Source: a virus
Strand: one strand, 5' to 3'
Length of the DNA stretch: 32,036 nt
Virus record (IMG/VR): IMGVR_UViG_3300025425_000093
Location: 1-32,036 of that record
In this document: piece after piece, positions 22,759 to 30,441 of the stretch
Position numbering within the stretch: the stretch's first letter is position 1
Layout of the letters: each line of letters starts with the position of its first letter
Translations under genes and position numbers: made by a program
The notes under the pieces: model-generated
What the model was told of the DNA's origin: nothing
Database searches by the model: none
The model's input: the letters and a program-made list of their open reading frames with translations, nothing else

Positions 22759-23600
22759 TGATTAAAGCGGTTATTGCTTTTAAGAAAGCGGTTGCTACTA
22801 TTGGCTTCAAGAAGGCCGTTGCTGATATTAACTTCGGTGATTTCCTGATCTTCAGGTTTTTCTTTGATGCGCTGGGAATTACTGACATCCCCGCAAAAAG
22901 CGTAGGTAAAACGGTAACTGATTCACAGTCACTTTCTGATGATAGCTTTGTTGGGGTAGGCAAGACAGCCTCTGACACTTCATCTACTACAGACGTTGTA
23001 GCTTTAGGCGTTACGACTGCTCATAGTGATTCTGCTAACTTCTCAGATGCAATAGATACATTTGCGATAGGCAAGATAATACAAGACTCTCCCAGCGTGG
23101 GTGAGAGCATCTTTATAGAAACTGCTTTCAACAGGGAACACTCCGACACTTTCTCTGCCGCTGAGTCGATTAGCTTGGGCGCAGCAAAGGTCTTTACAGA
23201 CACTTATGGGGCTGCTGATAGCTCGTCAGTGCAATTTAGCAAGGCTCTAGTTGATTCATCCGCAATGACAGATGCCGCAGCATTAGGCCAGAACAAGACT
23301 TTGGCCGACTCTTTAGGCGCAAGCGAAAATCAGAATATGGACTTTCACAAGTTCATTAACGAGATAACTGGAGTAACTGACGATCTTGATGGGGAGGCTA
23401 CGGCTAACGATGATCAGGAAATGACGTATACAAAAGTTAGGTCAGACTTGGCAACCATTGTCGATCTGTTCGCCCATTCCACTGGAAGGGGTTTAAGTGA
23501 TACAATCGGGTCATCCGATGCTGGTTCTTTGCGCGGTCAAGGCTATTGTGCGTTTGACTACTTTGAAGCCGATTATGTCGGCTACTCTCAATCTTTTTAA
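22758..23600 (+). CDS. Repeat-rich virion protein
   Basis: The 280-residue product has a short hydrophobic N-terminus with an internal duplication (AVIAFKKAVATIGFKKAVADI), then about eight degenerate repeats of 18-20 residues of the form K..xDsxsxxdxxxxg, for example KTVTDSQSLSDDSFVGVG, KTASDTSSTTDVVALGV, KVFTDTYGAADSSSVQFS and KALVDSSAMTDAAALGQN. The tail of the protein is aromatic (YFEADYVGY). The Asp/Ser-rich register suggests a repetitive beta fibre, possibly calcium-binding. It lies among tail adhesion genes. I do not recognise the family. Confidence 0.65.
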   Translation: MIKAVIAFKKAVATIGFKKAVADINFGDFLIFRFFFDALGITDIPAKSVGKTVTDSQSLSDDSFVGVGKTASDTSSTTDVVALGVTTAHSDSANFSDAIDTFAIGKIIQDSPSVGESIFIETAFNREHSDTFSAAESISLGAAKVFTDTYGAADSSSVQFSKALVDSSAMTDAAALGQNKTLADSLGASENQNMDFHKFINEITGVTDDLDGEATANDDQEMTYTKVRSDLATIVDLFAHSTGRGLSDTIGSSDAGSLRGQGYCAFDYFEADYVGYSQSF

Positions 23601-23611
23601 ACAGGTGATTT

Positions 23612-24061
23612 ATGATTAATGATAACTTAAAGCTTCGCGGTGATGTTGCGATAGTATTGAAAGACAAGAACGGCAACGTAAAAGAAAGCCGTGAAATAAA
23701 CAACTTAGTGGTTAGTGCAGGATTGACCTTTATTTGTTCAAGAATGGCTGGCGCAACTGCTGATGTTATGTCTCACATGGCACTCGGTAGCGGTACTACT
23801 GCTGCGGCTACTGGTGATACTGATTTAGAGTCGATTCTAGGCTCTAGGGAAGCGTTAGACAGCTCTACTGCATCAAGTAATACCATTGCATACGTTTCTT
23901 CTTTTGAAGCGGGAGAAGGCACAGGCGCGGTTACAGAGGCAGGCGTATTTAATGCTGCAACTTCTGGCACTATGCTTTGCCATGTTATTTTCCCAGTCGT
24001 CAATAAGCAAGCTGACGATACGATGTCAGTGACTTGGACTATTACTCTAACCGCATCTTAA
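23612..24061 (+). CDS. Tail fibre-associated structural protein
   Basis: The 149-residue product shows the pattern 'NNLVVSAGLTFICSRMAG...VMSHMALGSGTTAA...DTDLESILGSREAL', known from phage tail fibre or baseplate-proximal proteins, and ends in beta strands (DDTMSVTWTITLTAS). I read it as a structural adaptor for the fibre encoded next. Start ATG 23612 follows AGGTGA. Confidence 0.7.
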   Translation: MINDNLKLRGDVAIVLKDKNGNVKESREINNLVVSAGLTFICSRMAGATADVMSHMALGSGTTAAATGDTDLESILGSREALDSSTASSNTIAYVSSFEAGEGTGAVTEAGVFNAATSGTMLCHVIFPVVNKQADDTMSVTWTITLTAS

Positions 24062-24077
24062 TTATCAGGGGCTACCT

Positions 24078-26318
24078 ATGTCTACAATAGTAACAAGGGC
24101 AGGCAAAGGCTCGCCCCTTACAAATACTGAAGTTGATAGTAACTTCACGAACCTGAACACCGATAAGGCCGAGCTATCTGGTGCGGCCTTTACGGGTGCT
24201 ATCACTACCAATTCTACGGTTGATGGTGTAGATATTGCGACAAGAGATGCTATTCTAACCAGTACAACGACCACTGCTAATGCCGCGCTTCCTAAGGCTG
24301 GCGGTGCGATGTCTGGTGCAATTACAACCAGTTCTACTTTCGATGGTCGCAACGTGTCTGTTGACGGCACCAAGTTAGACGGAATAGAGGCGAGCGCAAC
24401 AGCAGATCAAACTGGCGCACAAATCAAGACAGCCTATGAAGCTGAGACTAATGCTTTCACAGATGCTCAGTTTACCAAGTTAGGTGGCATAGAAGCATCC
24501 GCAGATGTAACCGATGCTACCAATGTCACAGCGGCAGGCGCTCTAATGGATAGCGAATTGACATCCATAGCGTCTGTGAAGGCTTTAAATCAAGGTGTGG
24601 CAAGTACAGATAGTCCTACTTTTGCGGCTCTTACGAGTACTGGTGAGATAGCGGCCAACGGTGGTATAGCTCTGGGTGATAACGTCAAGGCTAAATTTGG
24701 TGCTGGGGGTGACTTAGAAATCTACCACGATGGTACAGACAGTTTCATTAGCGACCAAGGAACAGGAAACATAAAGATACTTGCTAATGACTTTAGGTTA
24801 GCAAATGCGGCTAATAACCAGCTACTTATTGCTGCTGATCAAGGTGGTTCTGCTACGCTATATAACGCAGGAGGAGCCAAACTAGCCACCACCTCCACAG
24901 GCATAGATGTCACTGGTACTGTGGTAGCTGATGGTTTGACTGTTGATAGCGGAAGCGGGAACTCGCAATTATACATTTTAGCCCCTGATACAACTTCACG
25001 CTCTCAACTTATATTTGGTGATAGTGCTGACACCAATGTAGGCAGTGTTCAATACGACCACTCTGATGACTCTATGCAGTTTCATGGCAATAATACTGGC
25101 GAACGTATGCGTATAGATAGCTCAGGTAACGTAGGTATAGGTACGAGTTCATTGACATCTTTAGCTAGTGGTAGAACAGTACTGGAAGTTAATGGTTCTT
25201 CAGCTTCAGCTTTGATTAATATGAGTGTTAATGGCACTAGGCAAGGCTATATATTCACTGATACTACTGATATGAATATATACAATGTTGATAATGGTTC
25301 ACAGGTTTTTGGTACAAACAACACAGAACGCATGCGCATAGACTCAGCAGGCAACCTGTTGGTGGGTACTACTGCTACAGACACAGCCGCAGTTGGTTTT
25401 AGGTACAGGTCATCTTTAAATGCTATTTCATCGGTAGCTGACGGAGGGGTAGCCGCTTATTTTGGCAGACGTAGTTCTGATGGAGACATTGTAACCTTCC
25501 GTAAAGACGACGCAACTGTTGGGTCTATTGGTGTCGTGGGTGGTTCAATTATATTAGGTAGAGGAGACACCGCATTAGCTCTTAATGATGTTTTAGACGC
25601 TGTATATCCCATAGAAGCAGATGGTACTCCGAGAGACGCGGCTATTGATTTAGGACGTTCTGGAACATCTGGTCGCTTCAAAAACCTATACCTATCAGGC
25701 AACGCAAACTGCGAAAGAGTCATCACTACCCATAATGGTGATTGGGGTATTGAAATGTATGGAACTGGTGGCTATAGGCTTCGATTCCATACATCAGCAG
25801 GCGGTAGCGGTCAGGTTGGCAGTGTTACTGCTGGAACATCCTCAACAAATTATAACACATCCTCAGACTACCGCCTAAAGACTGACGTTCAACCAATGAC
25901 AGGCGCTACAGCTACCTTTAAGCAGCTAAAGCCTGTTAACTTTGAGTGGATTGCAGATGGTACTCGCGTAGATGGTTTCTTAGCCCATGAGCTACAGGAA
26001 GTTATTCCAGCAGCAGTCACAGGCTCTAAAGACGCAATGCGTGATGAAGAGTATGAAGTCACTGCGGCTGTCTATGAAGACGTTACTACTCCTGCGGTTG
26101 ATGCTGTAGACGCTGTGCTTGATGAAGATGGCACTATCGTTACTGAAGCAGTAGAAGCTGTAGAGGCGACCACTGAGTCCGTGTTAGTCTCAGAAGCTGT
26201 CACAGATACTCGTAGCGTCCCAGACTACCAAGGCATAGACCAATCTAAACTTGTACCTCTATTGGTATCGGCTTTACAGGAAGCTATTGCTCGTATTGAA
26301 GCACTGGAGGCTGTGTAA
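24078..26318 (+). CDS. Tail fibre with S74 self-cleaving chaperone
   Basis: The 746-residue protein starts with the fibre N-terminus TRAGKGSPLTNTEVDSNFTNLNTDKAELSG, continues with a beta-helical shaft that includes two copies of the NNT-ERMRIDSsGN motif, and ends in a peptidase S74 intramolecular chaperone from about residue 595: S596-DYR-L-K601 carries the serine-lysine dyad, followed by VNFEWIADGTRVDGFLAHELQEVIP. The chaperone trimerises the fibre and cuts itself off. The C-terminus is a coiled coil (LVSALQEAIARIEALEA). A receptor-binding role is likely. Confidence 0.88.
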   Translation: MSTIVTRAGKGSPLTNTEVDSNFTNLNTDKAELSGAAFTGAITTNSTVDGVDIATRDAILTSTTTTANAALPKAGGAMSGAITTSSTFDGRNVSVDGTKLDGIEASATADQTGAQIKTAYEAETNAFTDAQFTKLGGIEASADVTDATNVTAAGALMDSELTSIASVKALNQGVASTDSPTFAALTSTGEIAANGGIALGDNVKAKFGAGGDLEIYHDGTDSFISDQGTGNIKILANDFRLANAANNQLLIAADQGGSATLYNAGGAKLATTSTGIDVTGTVVADGLTVDSGSGNSQLYILAPDTTSRSQLIFGDSADTNVGSVQYDHSDDSMQFHGNNTGERMRIDSSGNVGIGTSSLTSLASGRTVLEVNGSSASALINMSVNGTRQGYIFTDTTDMNIYNVDNGSQVFGTNNTERMRIDSAGNLLVGTTATDTAAVGFRYRSSLNAISSVADGGVAAYFGRRSSDGDIVTFRKDDATVGSIGVVGGSIILGRGDTALALNDVLDAVYPIEADGTPRDAAIDLGRSGTSGRFKNLYLSGNANCERVITTHNGDWGIEMYGTGGYRLRFHTSAGGSGQVGSVTAGTSSTNYNTSSDYRLKTDVQPMTGATATFKQLKPVNFEWIADGTRVDGFLAHELQEVIPAAVTGSKDAMRDEEYEVTAAVYEDVTTPAVDAVDAVLDEDGTIVTEAVEAVEATTESVLVSEAVTDTRSVPDYQGIDQSKLVPLLVSALQEAIARIEALEAV

Positions 26319-26512
26319 TGGAACTAATACTAAAGAGCCTCAAGTCTAAGACTGTACAGTTCTCCATAGCCCTCGCAGTCCTGAGTATCCTTCAGGGCTA
26401 CGTAGGCTTCTTGCCTGTTAGCCCCGCAGGACAGGCTACGGTGGGATGTATAATCGCAAGCTGCGTCACTGTGCTTAGATTTGTAACCACTACTGGCATA
26501 GCTGACAAGTAA
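26318..26512 (+). CDS. Small membrane protein, holin candidate
   Basis: The 64-residue product has two hydrophobic stretches (FSIALAVLSILQGYVGFLPV and TVGCIIASCVTVLRFVTT) and a charged N-terminus. It starts the lysis cluster on the fibre gene's stop (TAATG). It could be a class II holin or an antiholin to the three-helix protein at 27148. Which one forms the lesion cannot be told from sequence. Confidence 0.65.
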   Translation: MELILKSLKSKTVQFSIALAVLSILQGYVGFLPVSPAGQATVGCIIASCVTVLRFVTTTGIADK

Positions 26513-26523
26513 AGGAGACTACC

Positions 26524-26964
26524 ATGCTTGCAGAGATTGCAATTGCTAATGCAGCATTTGGTGTAATAAAGAACGCTATTAGTAATGGTCAAGAACTGCA
26601 CAGCGTGGCTACTCAGGTAACAAGCTACTTTGACTCCAAAAGCTCCATTGCTAAGAAGGCTAAGAACGGTGGTAGCAAGTCCGACATGGAAGCATTCATG
26701 GCTCTGGAGTCTCTAAAGGATCAAGAGACTCAGCTACGGGAGATTATGATCTATGCAGGTCGAGCCAATATGTATGACGATTGGCTAAGGTTTCAAGCTG
26801 ATGCTAAAAGAGCTAGGGCGCAGGAAGAGAAAGAGACTCAATACGCTAGTGCTAAACACAAGCAACAAATACTAGAGTTCTTTACTATAATTTGTACAGC
26901 AGTTGTTGCCATACCTGTAGTGGGTGGAGCGGTGTACATCATTCTTATGATTTTAGGAAACTAA
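26524..26964 (+). CDS. Conserved phage protein with C-terminal membrane anchor
   Basis: The 146-residue product opens AEIAIANAAFGVIKNAISNGQELHSVATQV and ends with a hydrophobic segment (FFTIICTAVVAIPVVGGAVYIILMIL), with a coiled-coil middle (RAQEEKETQYASAKHKQQ). Close relatives occur in marine cyanophages as I recall, with no known function. Position in the lysis cluster hints at a spanin- or holin-linked role but no such motif is visible. Confidence 0.7.
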   Translation: MLAEIAIANAAFGVIKNAISNGQELHSVATQVTSYFDSKSSIAKKAKNGGSKSDMEAFMALESLKDQETQLREIMIYAGRANMYDDWLRFQADAKRARAQEEKETQYASAKHKQQILEFFTIICTAVVAIPVVGGAVYIILMILGN

Positions 26965-26965
26965 C

Positions 26966-27148
26966 ATGGCAACAGTATCTGAAGCACTATTAAAACTTGA
27001 AGCGCATGAACGAGAATGTGCTGTTCGCATGATCAGCATTGAACGCAGGTTAGACGCTGGGGCGCAAAGGTTTAAGAAATCTGAAGCCATGTTAATTAGT
27101 ATGTATCCTTTAATCATTGGTCTTTTCATCTTAGAAAAGGTGTTCTAA
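26966..27148 (+). CDS. Small coiled-coil membrane protein
   Basis: The 60-residue product has an N-terminal helix with heptad character (ALLKLEAHERECAVRMISIERRLDAG) and a C-terminal hydrophobic segment (MLISMYPLIIGLFILEKVF). This layout resembles XhlA-type holin partners. Both ends are in coupled positions in the lysis cluster (TAATG with the next gene). The assignment is by architecture only. Confidence 0.6.
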   Translation: MATVSEALLKLEAHERECAVRMISIERRLDAGAQRFKKSEAMLISMYPLIIGLFILEKVF

Positions 27149-27528
27149 TGAGCATTCTTAATTCTTTAATTGGTCCCGTAACGGGACTCTTAGATAAATG
27201 GATACCCGATGCGACGATCAAGGCAGAACTTGCGGCAGAAATCAATTCACTTGCAGAACGCAACGCGCAGGAGATTGCACTGGCGCAAATTGAGCTTAAC
27301 GCATCAGAAGCAAAGGGAAGCGGATTCCAAAGAAACTGGCGACCAGCTACAGGCTGGGTCTGCGTCCTTGGCTTTGCAGTCAACTTCTTAATCTCACCTT
27401 TGGCCGCAGGGTTTGGTGTAGATATCCCTCAAGCTGATACTGGTACAATGATGCCTATTCTTATGGGGCTATTAGGTCTTGGCTCTATGAGGTCGTTTGA
27501 GAAGACTAAAAAAATAGAAGGTAAATAA
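27148..27528 (+). CDS. Three-helix holin (GTA holin 3TM-like)
   Basis: The 126-residue product has a helical start (LLDKWIPDATIKAELAAEINSLAERNAQEIALAQIELNASEAKGSGFQRNWRPATGW) and then two or three hydrophobic segments (VCVLGFAVNFLISPLAAGFG, MMPILMGLLGLGSMRSFEK). The RNWRPATGW motif and the terminal GSMRSFEKTKK are hallmarks of the gene-transfer-agent type three-TM holin family. It would permeabilise the inner membrane and let the peptidase next door reach the cell wall. Confidence 0.85.
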   Translation: MSILNSLIGPVTGLLDKWIPDATIKAELAAEINSLAERNAQEIALAQIELNASEAKGSGFQRNWRPATGWVCVLGFAVNFLISPLAAGFGVDIPQADTGTMMPILMGLLGLGSMRSFEKTKKIEGK

Positions 27529-27529
27529 C

Positions 27530-27922
27530 ATGGCTAAATCACCTAAGAAAGAAAGTGGCTTCTTTAAGGCCAAAGAGCTGACCTGCAAATGCGGATGTAA
27601 TACCACAGAATTTGATCTAGGGTTTCTTGCTACCCTAAATGCTATTCGCGAAGAGTGCGGATTTAGCTTTGCCCTATCATCTGCGTACAGGTGTCCGCAA
27701 CACCCCATAGAAGCGCGTAAAGAGGTCACAGGAGCGCATTGCACAGGAAAGGCAGTAGATATACTAGCCAACGGAGAAAACGCCTTAGAGATCATTAGAG
27801 TGGCACAGAAGCACGGTATACAAAGAATAGGCATACAGCAGAAAGGTGGCGGCAGATTCATACATTTAGATGGCTGTACCGAAGATGATGGCTTTCCTTG
27901 CCCTGCCCTATGGTCATATTAA
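27530..27922 (+). CDS. Peptidase M15 endolysin
   Basis: The 130-residue product is an M15A-type D,D- or L,D-carboxy/endopeptidase: SSAYRCPQHPIEARKEVTGAHCTGKAVDI gives zinc ligands H70 and D77, and RFIHLDG gives H112. The N-terminus has no signal peptide, so export depends on the holin. It also has an unusual cysteine cluster near the start (C19, C21, C23). It closes the lysis cassette and is followed by a strong terminator. Confidence 0.85.
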   Translation: MAKSPKKESGFFKAKELTCKCGCNTTEFDLGFLATLNAIREECGFSFALSSAYRCPQHPIEARKEVTGAHCTGKAVDILANGENALEIIRVAQKHGIQRIGIQQKGGGRFIHLDGCTEDDGFPCPALWSY

Positions 27923-28019
27923 TTTGATGTGATATACTTATTTCGTGTCTTGAAGGCACACGGGAGTATATTTCGACCCCTTGTAATCCCCCCTTCGCCC
28001 CTTCATTGGGGCTTTTTTT
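27911..28019 (+). ncRNA. Candidate short transcript ending at the terminator
   Basis: An extended -10 (TGATATACT, TATACT 27933-27938) with a weak -35 (TGGTCA 27911-27916) could start a transcript near 27945 that ends at the 28013-28019 T-run, about 75 nt. The start region also forms an imperfect hairpin: ATATACT (27932-27938) with AGTATAT (27965-27971) and CGTGT (27944-27948) with ACACG (27958-27962). If the hairpin belongs to the lysis mRNA it is simply part of its 3' end. Confidence 0.35.
27997..28019 (+). terminator. Intrinsic terminator after the lysis cluster
   Basis: GCCCC, six-base loop, GGGGC, then seven T. It is the cleanest intrinsic terminator in the window and separates the late genes from the second early operon. 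Confidence 0.9.
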
Positions 28020-28049
28020 CGCATTCTACAAATATAATTAACTAAAAGG

Positions 28050-28107
28050 TTTACATTAAGGCAAATAGAGCGTATCGTTATACCTCAATTAATAAAACAA
28101 GGTAATA
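28050..28107 (+). promoter_or_regulatory. Promoter and conserved 5' leader, copy B
   Basis: TTTACA (28050-28055), 17-base spacer, TATCGT (28073-28078), then TTATACCTCAAT.AA. and AAACAAGGT. It agrees with copy A (3098-3154) through the -10 and the transcribed leader and starts the recombination operon. The predicted start point is near 28085. Confidence 0.75.
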
Positions 28108-28111
28108 AATT

Positions 28112-28375
28112 ATGCAAAATTACAACGGCTGGACTAACCGCAACACTTGGCTAATCAATCTTTGGTTCGGTGACATTATCCGCGAACAGCTAGAAGAAGA
28201 TGCCGCGACTTCTGCAGAAATGGTAGAAGGTATGGTAATGGACTGTATTTATGAGGAAATTAGTCTTTACTCATTAATGCTCAGAGATTTTTGCGATTTT
28301 GACGGCATTAACTGGAATGAGATATGGGAGCATCATTGCATGGAAATGGTTTATGGGTTGGAGGAGTCAGCATGA
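28112..28375 (+). CDS. DUF7249-like small phage protein
   Basis: The 87-residue product begins with YNGWTNRNTWLINLWFGD, the typical YNGW-N--TW---LW signature of a small family found in many phages (DUF7249 by recall). The rest is acidic and helical. Its function is unknown. It is the first gene after the copy B promoter and its TGA overlaps the next ATG. Confidence 0.75.
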   Translation: MQNYNGWTNRNTWLINLWFGDIIREQLEEDAATSAEMVEGMVMDCIYEEISLYSLMLRDFCDFDGINWNEIWEHHCMEMVYGLEESA

Positions 28376-28548
28376 ATATTAACGATTTAAGTTATTACGA
28401 GCAGGGCGAATATGACGCCTTGCACGGGCATCCTGTAAGGGATGTAGAAAATCCAGAGTATTACTGGGGCTATGCTGACCAGTACGCTCAGGAACAATGC
28501 GATACCGCTAACACAAATGCCGAAGGAGGCAATTATGAGCTTATCTAA
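28372..28548 (+). CDS. Small acidic protein
   Basis: The 58-residue product (MNINDLSYYEQGEYDALHGH...) has many Asp, Glu and Tyr residues and includes the pattern YYEQGEYDALHG and PEYYWGYADQYAQEQ, common in small phage proteins of unknown role. ATG 28372 is on the previous stop; a longer frame from 28324 is a shadow. It precedes the annealing protein gene with a 14-base overlap. Confidence 0.65.
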   Translation: MNINDLSYYEQGEYDALHGHPVRDVENPEYYWGYADQYAQEQCDTANTNAEGGNYELI

Positions 28549-29104
28549 AGAAGTCTGGCAGACCCTATCTGCCGTTGATGTATCTAAGCATATTGAGAAG
28601 AAAGGCAACCTGTCTTATTTATCATGGGCGTGGGCATACGGAATTATGATGGAGAATTATCCTGACCTCCATTATTCTTTTGAAGAGGACAAGTGCGAAA
28701 CTACAGGCACTGTTGAGATTAGATGCAGCGTTCTTATTACTGAAAACGACCAGTCAATGATGCGATCAATGTGGCTTCCTGTTATGGATCACAGAAACAA
28801 AGCGATTACTGGCCCTGACAAGTTTGCTGTTAACTCTAGCAAGATGAGATGTCTAGTTAAGTGTTTTGCCATGTTTGGATTAGGTCACTACATCTACGCA
28901 GGGGAAGATATTAACCCTGTAATTGCTAATGCGGTTATTAGTGATCATCAAGCAGCCGAGTTAATCATGCTCATGGATGAACGTGACGCTGATACTATCG
29001 CGTTCTGTAAGCACTTTAAGTGTGAAAATCCCTACAAATTGCTTGCTTCTCAATATGACAGGGCTATGCATGCTTTGCGTAACAAGAAGGCTCCTCAAGG
29101 ATGA
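28535..29104 (+). CDS. DUF1071/Sak3-like single-strand annealing protein
   Basis: The 189-residue product carries KHIEKKGNLSYLSWAWAYGIMMENYPDLHY and FAVNSSKMRCLVKCFAMFGLGHYIYAGEDI, the core signatures of DUF1071, members of which are Sak3-type single-strand annealing proteins. They anneal complementary single strands after an exonuclease resects ends. AGGAGG directly precedes the ATG at 28535; an earlier ATG at 28472 is inside the previous gene. The exonuclease partner is the next gene, overlapping by ATGA. Confidence 0.85.
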   Translation: MSLSKEVWQTLSAVDVSKHIEKKGNLSYLSWAWAYGIMMENYPDLHYSFEEDKCETTGTVEIRCSVLITENDQSMMRSMWLPVMDHRNKAITGPDKFAVNSSKMRCLVKCFAMFGLGHYIYAGEDINPVIANAVISDHQAAELIMLMDERDADTIAFCKHFKCENPYKLLASQYDRAMHALRNKKAPQG

Positions 29105-29712
29105 TTATCTTAGATCATGAGCAAGGTACTGAAGAATGGTTTGCTGCGAGACTGGGCAAACCTTCTGCAAGTAACTTTGGAAACCTCTTAACCACTACGG
29201 GCAAACCTTCTACATCTGCAGACGGGTATATCAATCAGCTTATTGCAGAACGTCTTACAGGCAAATCTGAACCGTTTTACGTCAATGAACACATGACAAG
29301 AGGGACTGAACTTGAGCCTGAAGCGCGAGAAGCCTACGAATATATCACAGGATATAAAGTAACAGAGCATGGATTTATTCTTGATGATAGCGAAGAGTTT
29401 GGCTGTTCACCTGACGGCATTATTTATCACAATCCCAAGTACATGACTGGGCTAGAAATAAAATGCCCAGCGGCTAAGACTATGGTCAAGTATAGTCGCG
29501 ACCCTCAATCTCTAGGGAAAGCTTATTACCAGCAGATACAAGGCTGTATGTTGGTTACAGGTGCCGCATCTTGGGATGCTTTTGCGTTTCACCCAGAAAT
29601 ACCCCCCGTTATGGTTACTTTTTGTCGTGATGAGGGTTATATATTAAAATTGGCCGAAGAAGTAAATAAGGCTGTAACTGTAATACTAAACCAAGTGGAG
29701 AAAATTAAATGA
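29101..29712 (+). CDS. YqaJ-type recombinase exonuclease
   Basis: The 203-residue product is a lambda-exonuclease-like YqaJ nuclease: EQGTEEWFAARLGKPSASNFG, then RGTELEPEAREAYE, GCSPD105GI and LE119-I-K121CPAA form the PD-(D/E)xK active site. It digests one strand of duplex ends and hands single strands to the annealing protein encoded upstream. The order annealing protein, exonuclease, SSB-like is a typical phage recombination cassette. Confidence 0.9.
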   Translation: MIILDHEQGTEEWFAARLGKPSASNFGNLLTTTGKPSTSADGYINQLIAERLTGKSEPFYVNEHMTRGTELEPEAREAYEYITGYKVTEHGFILDDSEEFGCSPDGIIYHNPKYMTGLEIKCPAAKTMVKYSRDPQSLGKAYYQQIQGCMLVTGAASWDAFAFHPEIPPVMVTFCRDEGYILKLAEEVNKAVTVILNQVEKIK

Positions 29713-29972
29713 GCGATTACGAAATGAAAGATAACGCAGGCACTTTATTTGTGAATGATAAAGGCGATAACGACAAACGCCCTGACAGGACGGGAGATGC
29801 CATGATTGATGGCGTTGTTTACAAAATGTCTGGCTGGATTAATACCAGCAAATCAGGAAACCCATATTTGTCTGTTAAGTTTAGCCGCAAAGACGAGGTT
29901 GTTTCTGCACCGCCTGCGAAAGCCCCTGAAGATATGTCTATTGCAGAATTAGAAGATGACATACCTTTTTAA
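29709..29972 (+). CDS. SSB-like protein with acidic tail
   Basis: The 87-residue product has a short beta-rich part (GTLFVNDKG... AMIDGVVYKMSGWINTSKSGNPYLSVKFSRK), a Pro/Ala linker and a C-terminal DDIPF ending, the same tip used by bacterial SSB to recruit partners. The core pattern 'SGWINTSKSGNpYLSvKF' is that of a small family seen beside phage recombination genes. It may be a single-strand binding protein or a DUF736-like relative; binding is inferred. A GC-rich hairpin follows. Confidence 0.7.
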   Translation: MSDYEMKDNAGTLFVNDKGDNDKRPDRTGDAMIDGVVYKMSGWINTSKSGNPYLSVKFSRKDEVVSAPPAKAPEDMSIAELEDDIPF

Positions 29973-29979
29973 ATCTACC

Positions 29980-29995
29980 GCCCTCTTCGGGGGGC
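29980..29995 (+). terminator. GC-rich hairpin after the recombination cassette
   Basis: GCCCTC, loop TTC, GGGGGGC. No T-run follows. Nearly the same as 3457-3472. Likely separates expression of the recombination genes and the regulator. Confidence 0.5.
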
Positions 29996-30011
29996 AAACC
30001 AAGGAATTACC

Positions 30012-30230
30012 ATGACATTGATAGACGCAGGCAAATGCCTCAAAGCAGCCCAGAAAGATCAGGGAATGAATAGTCGAGAACTTGCTAAAATAACCTGTAC
30101 ATCGCCACAGCAGGTATTAAGATGGCGGTCTAATAAAAATATGAAGTTGCACACTATGCAACTATTGATCGAAGCTTTAGATATAACGATTGATGATTTC
30201 ATAGAATTTGGCTTAAATAAGCAAAAATGA
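30012..30230 (+). CDS. Small Cro/CI-type HTH regulator
   Basis: The 72-residue product has a five-helix lambda-repressor-like domain: MNSRELAKITCTSPQQVLRWRSNKNMKLHTMQLLIEALDITIDDFI contains the recognition helix QQVLRWR. There is no second regulator and no integrase, so it is not part of an evident lysogeny switch. The palindromes beside the 30240 promoter and at 30442-30460 are candidate operators. It probably times expression of the region downstream. Confidence 0.75.
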   Translation: MTLIDAGKCLKAAQKDQGMNSRELAKITCTSPQQVLRWRSNKNMKLHTMQLLIEALDITIDDFIEFGLNKQK

Positions 30231-30239
30231 TGGTTTTGG

Positions 30240-30268
30240 TTTACTTTAGTGTAAATAGCAGGCATCAT
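30240..30268 (+). promoter_or_regulatory. Promoter with overlapping palindrome
   Basis: TTTACT (30240-30245), 17-base spacer, CATCAT (30263-30268), the same -35 and spacing as the promoters at 3098 and 28050. TTTAC (30240-30244) and GTAAA (30251-30255) form a palindrome over the -35, a possible operator. The start point should be near 30275, one base before the folded RNA. Confidence 0.6.
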
Positions 30269-30275
30269 TTAAAAA

Positions 30276-30400
30276 GTGATCGGGCTAGAGGCTGACGGAC
30301 TCCTTAGATTAAACGTCAGAGCGTGGTTGACCCTCCAGACATAGCCCCTGCGATAACTCGGTAGTTATCAAAGGATAGGTTGGATATCCGATACGGTCAC
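30276..30400 (+). ncRNA. Candidate structured RNA
   Basis: Five helices fit without conflict: an outer helix GTGATCG (30276-30282) with CGGTCAC (30394-30400, one U-G pair); GGCTA (30283-30287) with TAGCC (30342-30346); CTGACG (30292-30297) with CGTCAG (30314-30319); GATAACT (30352-30358) with AGTTATC (30363-30369) around loop CGGT; and GGATA (30373-30377) with TATCC (30385-30389) around a seven-base loop. It begins one base after the predicted transcription start. I do not recognise the class; it is not a tRNA because there is no anticodon arm in place. Confidence 0.55.
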
Positions 30401-30441
30401 GAATTATTACCGCAGAGTTGCTTTAGCCCTTTGATCGTAAA

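Noticed and set aside
30276-30400. tRNA or tmRNA
   Set aside because: The outer helix has seven pairs, but there is no anticodon arm or TTCGA-type T loop, and four bases separate the last hairpin from the outer helix.
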